Origin: Nonomuraea solani
Lineage (GTDB): Bacteria > Actinomycetota > Actinomycetes > Streptosporangiales > Streptosporangiaceae
Direction of reading: 5' to 3'
Assembly: GCF_900108335.1 (NCBI RefSeq)
Contig: NZ_FNVT01000022.1
Coordinates: forward strand, 1-64,000
Length of the DNA stretch: 64,000 bases
Part shown: positions 24,490-33,000 of the stretch, piece after piece
Numbering within the stretch: the first letter of the stretch is position 1
Layout of the letters: every line of letters begins with the position of its first letter
Made by a program: the position numbers and the translations under genes
The notes under the pieces: model-generated
The model's database searches: none
Told to the model about the DNA's origin: nothing
Seen by the model: only the letters and a program-made list of their open reading frames with translations

Positions 24490-25836
24490 CTACGACATCG
24501 CCTTCAACGCGATGAGCTTCTCACCCAGCCGCCGCACCGTCGCCGTCCGGGCGGGCCGCACCGCGGTGAACAGCTTCTCCACCCGGCGCAGACTGTCGGC
24601 ATGCCGCGTACTCTCGATGATCCTTAACGCGTCGATGGCGTGCTCGGCACCGTCATCGATCTTGCGGTCCAGCACAAACGCTTCGGCCAGGTCGATGTGG
24701 GCGGTGCAGCGGTGCTTACGCAATGCCGGATCCAGCCGGCCCAGCGCGCCCAGCAGCGCGTTCTGTGCTTCGCCATACCGTCCCAGGCGCATCAGCCCCC
24801 CGCCTCGATAGGCCGCCAGCTTGTCGACGTTGAACACTCCGATCCCCAGCCATGGATCAGCCAGATCAGCCAGATCAGTGCGCCCCAGGTGGCAGGCCGC
24901 CTCATCCAGGAGAAACTCACATTCCCGGTCCTCACCGGAGGAGGCGTGCATCTCCGAGGCCACCGCCGACAACCAGCCACGAGTGACCGGGTGGATCCCT
25001 CGCCCCGCCAGATCCAAAGCGCCCCGGGCGAAGCCGAGGCCGCCCCTGCGGTTACCGCTGTAGGAGGCATGAAAAGCCCGGCACCCGAGCGCGAACCCCA
25101 GCAGTTGCGGGTCATCGATCTGCTGGCCGGCCCGCGCCGCGATCGCCAGGTACTGCCGGGAGGAATCGAAGTCGCCCAAGTCCAGCATCAGCATCGTGCC
25201 GACCAGCGCGCCCATCTGCCCGATCATCGACACCACACGGTCATGGTGCTCACCGGCGTCCGGCGCCAGTTCCAGCAGCACGTTCAACGTGCCGTAGGCC
25301 GGACCGATCAAGGAGAACGCCGAGGAGGACCGGTAGGCGCGGCGGTAGCCGAGCGTGGCCTGCTCCAGCCCCTCCACCGTCTCGCCATCCAGCCGGACCC
25401 GGCCGGCTCGAACCGACTCGAATCTATCGCCGAGGTCATGGGCGTGCGCCGGATGAGTCCGCAGCAAATCCAGCATGGTCATCACCGAAGCGGCAGCCTG
25501 CCCGAAGAACCATCGGCGCTTCACCTCGTCCCACATCTCCCAGTCACGTGGATTGATCAACAAATGCATCAGCTTCAGGGTCTGCCCCTGCCCGACCGGC
25601 ACCTGCCGATGTCCGGTACGGGCCTCCAGCGCGAGCAGGCACTCCAGAGGAATCCCGACCAGCTCAGCGATCCTCTGGGCCAGGCTGAGGCTGTCCAGCC
25701 GAATGACGCCCGTTTCGACTTTGGACACCCAGCTCTCACTGCGCCCGATCAAAGCGGCGAAGGCCACCTGCGACAGCCCCCTCCGTCGGCGGGCCGCGGC
25801 CACCTGGCGCCCGACCAGGACGTCGACCTCGTTCAT
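24490..25836 (-). CDS. XRE-family regulator with large helical repeat domain
   Basis: 448 residues from ATG 25836. N-terminal XRE helix-turn-helix: VGRQVAAARRRRGLSQVAFA and GRSESWVSKVETGV. Residues about 90-448 are an all-helical, TPR-like array (for example YRGGGLMRLGRYGEAQNALL and LDLAEAFVLDRKIDDGAEHA). Actinomycete regulators of this layout often sit at the head of specialised-metabolite loci and may sense a ligand or peptide through the repeats. It is the probable local regulator of the 13857-24477 genes, transcribed in the same direction. Confidence 0.82.
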   Translation of the reverse strand: MNEVDVLVGRQVAAARRRRGLSQVAFAALIGRSESWVSKVETGVIRLDSLSLAQRIAELVGIPLECLLALEARTGHRQVPVGQGQTLKLMHLLINPRDWEMWDEVKRRWFFGQAAASVMTMLDLLRTHPAHAHDLGDRFESVRAGRVRLDGETVEGLEQATLGYRRAYRSSSAFSLIGPAYGTLNVLLELAPDAGEHHDRVVSMIGQMGALVGTMLMLDLGDFDSSRQYLAIAARAGQQIDDPQLLGFALGCRAFHASYSGNRRGGLGFARGALDLAGRGIHPVTRGWLSAVASEMHASSGEDRECEFLLDEAACHLGRTDLADLADPWLGIGVFNVDKLAAYRGGGLMRLGRYGEAQNALLGALGRLDPALRKHRCTAHIDLAEAFVLDRKIDDGAEHAIDALRIIESTRHADSLRRVEKLFTAVRPARTATVRRLGEKLIALKAMS

Positions 25837-25910
25837 GGCGCACCCGCCGTCTCGAGTCCGATAACCGTCGCCCGCCCGCGCCCGGCACCACGAAGCTAAC
25901 CCACCCCCCA

Positions 25911-25953
25911 TGACATGACTATGGCTATCGTGGTCGCCTTACCGGTCATGTGA
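25911..25953. promoter_or_regulatory. Imperfect inverted repeat upstream of the XRE gene
   Basis: TGACATGAC (25911-25919) and GTCATGTGA (25945-25953) are inverted copies with one mismatch, 34 bp centre to centre, 75-117 bp upstream of the XRE start. It could be an autoregulatory operator. The surrounding 25837-26134 region has no supported gene. Confidence 0.3.
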
Positions 25954-26134
25954 CAGTGGCCACGAGATACGGTTCTGAGCCGAGATCAAAGGCCATTGGC
26001 ACAGCCTTACGTCCCCGGCGATCTTGAACGGGCGCGACCGTACAGGTCAGGAGACCCTCTCCGGGGGATGGCCCCGGGGCGGGGACGTGACACCGGGCTG
26101 GGGTCGCAGCCGGGCCGGTGATCTACCTCGATTG

Positions 26135-27250
26135 TTACCACTCGTCGTCGGGCGTGGCGGCCTCGTCGGACTCCCGCCCCGCCGGGTCGGCGATGGCGAA
26201 GCCCTCCAGCGCATGCGGCACGTCCGGGGCGTGCTCGCCGGTGCGCTGCCGGGCGGTCCATGCCTGGCGGTCCTGCCGGCGGCGGGCCACGGCCATGGCC
26301 TGGGCGAGCATCGCGCGGTCGGCGGCGACCTGCTCGGCAGCATCGCGCGGGGCGCCCTCGCCGGAGGCCTGCGAGGGCGCCGGTGGCGAAGCTGGGCAGG
26401 TGGTGCTGGTTTCGTGCAGCTGACGGCGCAGCTGGGCGATCGCCTTCGAGGTGTGCTCGGGGTCGGCCAGGCGCAGCGCATCGGCCGGGGTGGTGCGGAT
26501 GAACGCGTCCGGCGGCGCGTTCGGGGTGACCGCCGCGGTGACGGCCTGCAGGCGGAGCTGGGGCAGGGTCAGCTTCATGCGGTTCTCGGCGAAGCGCACG
26601 CGGCCGGCGACGGCCTGGCGGGTGCCCCAGTCCGGCCGCATGATCGTCAGCAGCGTGACCAAGCTGTCGCGCACCAGATCGGCGTGGCCGTCGTCAGCCA
26701 GGCCGGGCAAGGCGGTGTCCATGCGCTCTGGCCTACCGTCCCCTCCGCCGGCCCGGGGCGCCTCTTGGGCCAGATCCGGCGAAGGTTTTGACGGAGGGGT
26801 CCCTGGCGGCAGGGGACCGCGCTCGCTCTCCGTCGTGCATGTACACGGTCGCGCGCGCCTGCGCGCAGGGAAGGAGTCGTGCACCACCTCCGCCTGACCC
26901 AGCTTCTCCACATGGCTTGCCAGGGTGTCGGGAGCGATCGTGAACTGGAGGTTGAAGCCCAGCTTGGCCGGGCCCGGCACGGTCTTCAGCTTGCAGGTGA
27001 CCTTGTGGACGGACGCGGCGGCGACCTCACCCGTTCCGACCTTGCGCGTCTCGGTGAAGCTGAGGGCGTTGGCACCGGCGTACCCCTCCTGCCGCAGCCG
27101 CGCTTGTAACGCCTCCAGCTCCAGCAGGGTCGCCGCACTGCGGGTGGGGTCCGCCTGCTGACGCAGTTCGTCCCGCTGGCGGCGCTCCAGGTCCGCCCGC
27201 TGCTGGTCCCGCTCCACCTTGGCCTGGTTTGTGCGGGTAGCGGCCACCAT
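26135..27250 (-). CDS. Hypothetical protein with coiled-coil N-terminus, plasmid-like context
   Basis: 371 residues from ATG 27250. The first 70 residues are strongly charged and predicted coiled coil (QAKVERDQQRADLERRQRDE; LLELEALQARLRQEG). A middle block KVTCKLKTVPGPAKLGFNLQ and a C-terminal block PQLRLQAVTAAVTPNAPPDA with a Gln/Ala-rich tail follow. No family is recognised. The region upstream appears broken by a stop and a frame change, so this may be the 3' part of a longer ancestral gene. It lies in a run of small minus-strand genes resembling integrative-plasmid cargo. Confidence 0.4.
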   Translation of the reverse strand: MVAATRTNQAKVERDQQRADLERRQRDELRQQADPTRSAATLLELEALQARLRQEGYAGANALSFTETRKVGTGEVAAASVHKVTCKLKTVPGPAKLGFNLQFTIAPDTLASHVEKLGQAEVVHDSFPARRRARPCTCTTESERGPLPPGTPPSKPSPDLAQEAPRAGGGDGRPERMDTALPGLADDGHADLVRDSLVTLLTIMRPDWGTRQAVAGRVRFAENRMKLTLPQLRLQAVTAAVTPNAPPDAFIRTTPADALRLADPEHTSKAIAQLRRQLHETSTTCPASPPAPSQASGEGAPRDAAEQVAADRAMLAQAMAVARRRQDRQAWTARQRTGEHAPDVPHALEGFAIADPAGRESDEAATPDDEW

Positions 27251-27311
27251 GGTTGACCACATTGCGCAGGACCGCCCCGCGGTGCGCCAGGACCTGCTGG
27301 TGTACCTCCTG

Positions 27312-27449
27312 TCACAGGTCCGCCTGTTCTCGCAGCAGGCGTTGCACGGCGGCCCGGGGCAGGACCAGGTCCGTGATCGCCTTCTCCGGGCGTCCGAGCG
27401 CCCGAATGTGGGCCAGGAACTTGCTCCAGTAGGCCTGCTGTATCGCCAT
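27312..27449 (-). CDS. 45-residue ORF, possibly the 5' part of a broken gene
   Basis: ATG 27449 has an excellent GGAGGAG Shine-Dalgarno. The product MAIQQAYWSKFLAHIRALGR followed by EKAITDLVLPRAAVQRLLRE looks like a real helical protein. It ends at TGA 27312-27314, after which the same frame continues with protein-like sequence (QEVHQQVLAHRGAVLRNVVN) toward the gene at 27250. Either it is a genuine small protein or a nonsense mutation split a longer gene. Confidence 0.4.
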   Translation of the reverse strand: MAIQQAYWSKFLAHIRALGRPEKAITDLVLPRAAVQRLLREQADL

Positions 27450-27679
27450 CGCTCCTCCAGACAGATCCGCACCTCGATGCTTCCTCTCGATGACATGGCC
27501 GAGACCTCGGCTCGGGGGAAGCTTTCCCTACGTGCCCGCGCGCCCCAGGACCGGCGCCAGGGTGCCGGGGGCAGCGCGCGGGTCCTCCTACAGGTCGGCG
27601 ATGATGACCGGCCGGATGTGGCTGGTGTCCAGGCCGTCGAGCTGGCCATGCAGGACCAGGTGGAACTGGGCCTCGGGGA

Positions 27680-27937
27680 TCAGTCGGGTAGGTCGATCTC
27701 GGTCTGCTGGCCGCGGAAGTAGCGGTAGCAGGAGATCCTCCCGCTCTTGCGGAGCTCGCCCAGGGCGCGCCGGACCGCCTCGGCGGGCAGGTGTGAGCCC
27801 TTGACGAAGGCGGCGATGGTGACGATCAGCGGCCCGGCCGGCACCTTGGCGGCGTCAGTCCGGATTTCGCGGGCCAGGTAGTCGGTGACGTCGGCGGGCG
27901 GCTCGGCGGGGCTGGTGACCTCCAGGTCGTCCAGCAT
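27680..27937 (-). CDS. Small protein with winged-helix-like C-terminus
   Basis: 85 residues from ATG 27937 (MLDDLEVTSPAEPPADVTDY). The second half (VTIAAFVKGSHLPAEAVRRA; LGELRKSGRISCYRYFRG) looks like a winged helix: two helices, then a beta hairpin. It could be a plasmid-type transcription factor. It is followed on the same strand by short broken frames (27450-27680), again suggesting a decayed mobile element. Confidence 0.45.
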   Translation of the reverse strand: MLDDLEVTSPAEPPADVTDYLAREIRTDAAKVPAGPLIVTIAAFVKGSHLPAEAVRRALGELRKSGRISCYRYFRGQQTEIDLPD

Positions 27938-28442
27938 GGCGGCGTTGCGTGCGCAGCGGGCCGCTGTGTCCAATACTAAGTGAACGCCTGCGCGAATCGC
28001 TCGACTGCCACAGGCTGGGCTACGCGCCGCCTGCCGCGCCTGCCTCACACAAACATCGAGGCGACGGCAGCGACGCCCTAGAATTAGGGTTACATCAGCG
28101 CGCTAGGATGAAGGGCACCGCGGCTTGGCACTACTTCGGCGCCAACCCCCGCACATCTGTAACACGCCCCTCCCCGGCTGCATGAGAGCATCCCCGACCT
28201 CGGAGATCTCACCAGTAAGCGCCTGGGGATCACCCCACAGGGAACCCAAACCTGCGAGATCAGCACTCCGTGGGCCGCTGACGAGTTGGAGCACGCGCCG
28301 CCAGCCCGGGAGACCCTGCCACGGATCCCGTTAGGTTAAATCTAAGAAGTTCAGTCCTCATGCGATCACCAAATGACCAACCAGAGCCGGAAGTGCCACG
28401 ACCGAGTCTGCGAAGCACGTACGCACAGGTCTTGACTACCAT
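27938..28442. other. Intergenic stretch without a supported gene
   Basis: About 500 bp, visibly lower in GC after 28330. Only short frames with poor composition are present on either strand. It separates the plasmid-like module from the toxin/immunity region. No tRNA, terminator or repeat was recognised. Confidence 0.5.
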
Positions 28443-28634
28443 TCAGCCTTTTAGAACGGCGTGAATGGCATCATGGAATGCTCTCAGCGCGCCTCGCTCG
28501 AATCCAGTTCTTGTTTGAAACTCCCAATCCTCCAGCTTTCGGTCTGTTTCACGCAAACCCGCAAGAACCATACGAACCTCCCTGGCAGACAGTTCGAGAC
28601 CGAAAAGATCAGTACGAAGTGACACGGCCCGCAT
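28443..28634 (-). CDS. Putative immunity protein for the orphan toxin fragment
   Basis: 63 residues from ATG 28634, with GGAGG six bases upstream. The sequence (DLFGLELSAREVRMVLAGLR; ETDRKLEDWEFQTRTGFERG) is a small acidic helix-strand-helix protein. The WEFQTR(V/T)G stretch is common in small immunity proteins paired with RHS/WXG-type toxins. It starts 20 bp after the stop of the toxin fragment and lies in the same direction, the classical toxin-immunity order. Cytosolic. Confidence 0.55.
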   Translation of the reverse strand: MRAVSLRTDLFGLELSAREVRMVLAGLRETDRKLEDWEFQTRTGFERGALRAFHDAIHAVLKG

Positions 28635-28654
28635 TTGAAACCTCCATCGAAAAG

Positions 28655-28985
28655 TTAATCCAGGTTGTCCCAATACGCCTTGCCCTGCTTCGGGGGAAAG
28701 GCCGTGCCGAAATTTGGATCATTTTTATTCCAGAAGACCACAACACCATTTTTCCAAAAGGCGACAACTCCAGACTGACCCTTGACATTCTTGGCCTGGC
28801 CCGTCTCTATGATATCTTGGATCAGAGCTGCGTATTCCTTGCGAGTGCGTATGCCGCGAAATTCGGGCCGTTTGAGAACATGCTTCAACATGCTTCTCAA
28901 AGCCATGGCCATCGGCCATCTTTGCAGCGAATGCCCCAGCCTGACCGCGGACCTGGGAACGTATGACGCGTAGAGCGACCGCGTG
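28655..28985 (-). pseudogene. Orphan polymorphic-toxin C-terminal domain, frameshifted by a 10-bp duplication
   Basis: The 3' part reads PEFRGIRTRKEYAALIQDII, then GVVAFWKNGVVVFWNKNDPN and FGTAFPPKQGKAYWDNLD. This matches the general end of many secreted nuclease-type toxins (strand-rich, finishing GTAF.P..G.AY...L). Upstream in another frame is AGAFAAKMADGHGFEKHV. A tandem 10-bp repeat sits exactly between; deleting one copy joins GFEKHV to LKRPEFRG in one frame. It has no own secretion or RHS part, so it is an orphan toxin tip left downstream of the main RHS gene, as seen in RHS/CDI loci. Confidence 0.55.
28877..28896. repeat. Tandem 10-bp duplication causing a toxin frameshift
   Basis: AACATGCTTC occurs twice back to back (28877-28886 and 28887-28896). 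One copy is extra relative to the frame needed to join the two halves of the toxin domain on the minus strand. Confidence 0.75.
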
Positions 28986-28986
28986 G

Positions 28987-29005
28987 GTGCTTACCGCGTA
29001 AGCAC
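28987..29005. other. 19-bp perfect inverted repeat at the edge of the orphan toxin
   Basis: GTGCTTAC, CGC, GTAAGCAC. Eight-base arms with a three-base spacer, located just upstream of the toxin fragment and at the end of another short frame. It could be a terminator stem without a T-run, an operator or a recombination site. Confidence 0.4.
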
Positions 29006-29105
29006 CGTCGCCGCCATTGAGGGGCGCTTCAGGGAGAACTCGTGTCCCCTGATGCGGCGGTAGGTACCGATGGGCTGGAGCACCCAGACCCTGACCATGG
29101 AAAGC

Positions 29106-29670
29106 TCAACATGTCGGGCACACCACGGTGGCGAGCATGTCCTGCTGCTCCACGTCGTACGGCTGGCCGGTCGTCTGGAGGGCGTCGTAGTAGTCGGCGT
29201 ACTCCCCCACCTCCCAGGCGTGCTGCTGAACGCCCTCGGCGAGGAACTCGTGGACAATTCCGGTGACCTGCCAAGTCGTCAAGCCGGAGCCGACGCCCTG
29301 CGGTGAGCTGATAATGCTGCTGGAGCCTCCCCAGCCCGACTCGGGTGTGGCCGTCGGGTCGGCGTGGTTCAGGGTCTCGATCAGGCCCGGCCAGTCAACG
29401 AACGAGGGCAGCGCATCGGTGTTCCACCGAGCCACTGTGTGCTTGCGGCGGCCTGGCCCGTCCGCGAAGGAGAAGGACGGGTTGCTGGCCACGACCACGG
29501 GGGGCGTGGCGGTAGCCGATGCTCATGGCCAGCCGGTGCGAGCCCACCACAACCGCGATCGACGCTCTCACGGTGATGTACAGGCTTGCCAGCGCCTCAC
29601 GGGCCTCGCCCAGCGCGGACTCGGCGTACCGGTCCCGTGAAACGATCAAGTACATCAGCCGCAGAGCCAT
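29106..29670 (-). pseudogene. Frameshifted conserved hypothetical gene
   Basis: The 5' frame (29670 down to about 29500) reads MALRLMYLIVSRDRYAESAL, then YITVRASIAVVVGSHRLAMS and GYRHAP. A second frame continues VVASNPSFSFADGPGRRKHT, then ALPSFVDWPGLIETLNHADP, GWGGSSSIISSPQGVGSGLT and ends at VVCPTC (29106). The glycine-rich GWGGS..I..SPQG block is reminiscent of DHHA1-type C-termini, but I cannot be sure. The two frames look like one gene broken near 29.5 kb. Confidence 0.4.
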
Positions 29671-29772
29671 CCTGCGATCCTACCGAAGCCGAGCCATCGA
29701 GCACAGCAAGACCCCAGATCAAACCCAGTGAGACAATATTCGACACCCACAGACTCTGTTCGGCGAATCACA

Positions 29773-30036
29773 CTATGCACTTCCCGGCCACTCAAGCCAT
29801 TCTTCGAGAGCCTCCAAGAGAGATACTCCTACATGATCTAGCTGATCTCGTCGCAGCGAATCCCGGAGCACCTCAACGCTCTCTCGATCAAGATGGAGCG
29901 TCATAAAGAAGTGTGGATCTACGGGAATAGGCGCCAGCTTAGCATTTTGCTCGACGATCAAGCGCACCAGCTCCAGCGCCGACTCTCTATCCAATCCAGG
30001 AACATCAATAGACCAATAGGGCGAATCTTCATTCAT
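29773..30036 (-). CDS. Putative immunity protein for the RHS toxin
   Basis: 87 residues from ATG 30036, starting 21 bp after the RHS stop codon and in the same direction. It is small and acidic: MNEDSPYWSIDVPGLDRESA; LELVRLIVEQNAKLAPIPVD; the C-terminus is LLEALEEWLEWPGSA. There is no signal peptide, so it would act in the cytosol. Position directly behind the toxin tip is the main evidence. The sequence family is not recognised. Confidence 0.6.
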   Translation of the reverse strand: MNEDSPYWSIDVPGLDRESALELVRLIVEQNAKLAPIPVDPHFFMTLHLDRESVEVLRDSLRRDQLDHVGVSLLEALEEWLEWPGSA

Positions 30037-30057
30037 AGCAAGCACCTGACGATATTC

Positions 30058-33000
30058 CTAGCATTTCAGGACGTTCAATAGCGCATCCGTCGTGGCAGTT
30101 CTTGTCTCCTTGCGACCGAGACCTTCCACCGAATCAGCAATCTTCCACGTTCCTCCATTGTGCGAACCGTCGCCATGTCCGATATCCTGTGATATATACG
30201 TTTTTGTTTTCTTATTCCAGAAGACGATCTGGCCGCGCACCTTGAAATTTGTCTTTGCGTAACCGAGATATTTTGCCAGATCTGTAGCCTGCTTATTCGT
30301 AAGGGGTTGGTTCTTCCCGTCCTTTTGGGTCGGAAGCGGAGGATCGTTGTGGACCAGGATGGCTTGGTCGCCTGCTACCACATGGTAGGTGTGCAGGTCA
30401 GCGACCGTCAGGTTATGCACCTGCTGTGCCGCTGTCCATCGCCTGACATCTGCGACTTGGATCCACGTACCTGTGGACGTCAGCAGCCATGTCCCCGGCT
30501 GAAGATACGTCGCGTCAACCCATCTCTTCAAGGAAGGAACCCAGAAAGGATGCTGGGACGTTGCGACGACCGACGGATGGCTGGCGTCGCCCGCACTCTC
30601 CGTCCCAATGGTGATCTCGGTCAGATTCTTGGTGCCGGAACCGTTGATCAGTGCTGTGACTTTCTTGGCCACGGTCTCACCGGTGGCCGGATCGGTGGCC
30701 AGGACCTCGTCCCCGACGCGTACGTCTTCAATTGGCTTGCGACCCCCGTCCGCCATCAGCACCAGAGTTCCCGGCACGAAACTGCTGCAAGCTTTCGCTA
30801 TTACGCTGCCGCTCTTCCCAAGCGCACCGACACCCTTGATAACTCCCTTGACGCCCTTTGATGCAATTCCTGCTCCTGGTATGAAATTCATCGCAAAGAG
30901 CACGCAGCCAGTGATGCTGCCGTTCGCGCAGTCCTTTGCGTCTCCGAAGAAGAAGTTTAAGGCTGATTCCCAGGAGCTTCTGTTCTTTCCATATTTGACC
31001 TCCCCCCACAGCCGCGTAAGCTCACGAAGTTGGTCCTCGCCGAGACGGAGTTCAGCCTGCCACTGGATGCATTTCGTGTTGTTGCTAGGATGAGGGAGGC
31101 ACTCTTTCCAGTATTTCTCGGTGAGGGCAGCCTTGGCCGTCGCGTCTTTGACGGCCCCGCAGCCGGCCGAGCCGAACAAGCTCACGCAGGCCGCATTAAA
31201 CGATTTATTTGATGCCGTTGGCGATACAATGGAACCGTCTGCGGCTACCTTGGTGGTGGGCAGTTTCAATATCTTCCACATGGTGTCTACTTGCCACTTC
31301 TCAGTGGCGCCACCAAGGACGTAATCCACCAGGTATTGCTGCTTGCGCTTATCTACACCCTCAAAACCCTTTGGCGTTGTCATGCCATTCGGCAGCACTT
31401 GCTGTGTCAGCACCTGTTCCACGGTCATCACCACGACGAAACCGCCCGTGATGACTTCGCCTGCCGTAATGCAGGCGATGCAGTCTCCGATCGCGCTGCC
31501 GGACCAATCCTCAGGCGCGCTTGATGCACCGGCGTAGCCATAGTCGGCACTGGGCGAGTAGGAGGCGAGGCCGGCAATCGCATCGCCGCCGATGACCGTG
31601 GCATGACCGGTGGGATCGATTCCCACCATGGGGGAGGCGTTGGCGTAGGTGTAGCGGTTGGCCTGGACGGAGGGAGCGGGGTCGAGGGTGGCGGTGTCGC
31701 GGCTGGTGAAGGTGCCGGTGCCGGGCTGGTACCAGCGGGCGTGCATGTTGACCTTGCCGGTGTCCGGGTCGGTGTATTCACCCTGGTAACCGAGGCTGGC
31801 CTTGTCCCCTGTCTGGGCGGTGACGGCGCCGAAGGGGTCGTAGGCGGTGGAGGCGGTGATCGCGGTCGCGGTGTAGTTGCCGACGAGATCGCCGTGGAGG
31901 TCGCTCATGGTGGCGGCTGCCGGGCCGGTGCCCTCTTGCAGGCTAAGCAAGGCGCCGAACGGGTCTCGGGCGTACTTGGCCTGAAGGCTGCCGTCGGCGC
32001 TGATACCGACGAGGTCGTTGCTCAGACCGGCATAGTGGTGGGTTTGCTTGGTGGCGCCGGTGATGCGGGAGGTGACGCGGTCGAAGGCGTCGTAGGCGTA
32101 GAGGCTGTCGGCGTCGGCGATGAGGCGGTCGAAGGCGTCAAAGGTCAGCTGGGTGGTGGCGCCGTTCTTGGTCTGGGTGGCCAGGGTGCCGCGCGGAGCG
32201 TAGGTGTAGTCGGTACCGTCACCTTGGGTCAGGCGGTTGCGTTCGTCGTAGCTGTAGGTCTTGTCGCCGGCCTTGGTACGGTTTCCGGCCGCGTCCCATT
32301 CATAGGCGGTGGTGGTGCCGCCGGGGGCGGTCCAGGAGGTGAGCCGGTTGGCGTGGTCGTAGCCGTAGGTGTTGGTGCCGGCGCCGGCCAGGCCGGTGGT
32401 GGTCTTGGTGGTGAGGTTGTCGTCGAGGTCCCACCCGTAGGTGATCTTCGCGATCTGGGTGCCGGTGCTGTTCGTCAGCGTGTGGGAGGTGGTCCGGCCC
32501 ATGTCGTCGTAGCCGAAGGTCTGGGTGCTGGCCGGGTTGGCCGCGTTCAGGGTCTCGACGCGGTTGGCCTTGTCGTAGCCGTAGGTGAGGGTGCGGCCGG
32601 TGACCGGGTCGGTCGCGGTCTTGAGCCGGTTGGCGGTGTCCCAGGTGAAGGTGGCCGTGCCGGCGGCATCGACGCGCTGGGCGAGGTTGCCGTTGGCGTC
32701 GTAGCTCATCGTGCTCGGCTGGCCGGTGGGCTGGGTCAGCTTGGTGAGCAGGCCGCGGTCGTTGTACTCCAGGGTGTAGTCGCCGGCGGTGGTGAGCTGG
32801 CCGGCGGGGTCGTAGTCCAGGATGCGCTGGGCGGTGGCCGCGCCCCCTCCTGCGCCGTCTTCTTGCTTCAGCCGGCCCAGGTGGTCGTAAGTGCGGGTGA
32901 TCTGCACGCCGCCGGGCTGGGCGATGGTGGTGTTGTTGCCGGCCTTGTCGTAGCCGTAGGTCCAGGTGCGGTCGGCCTCGTTCGGGTGCTGGGTGGTGGC

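Noticed and set aside
28991..29100. 35-codon ORF ending at the 19-bp dyad
   Set aside because: It has a protein-like end (GTYRRIRGHEFSLKRPSMAA) but no supported start or ribosome-binding site. Probably another fragment, too weak to list as a gene.
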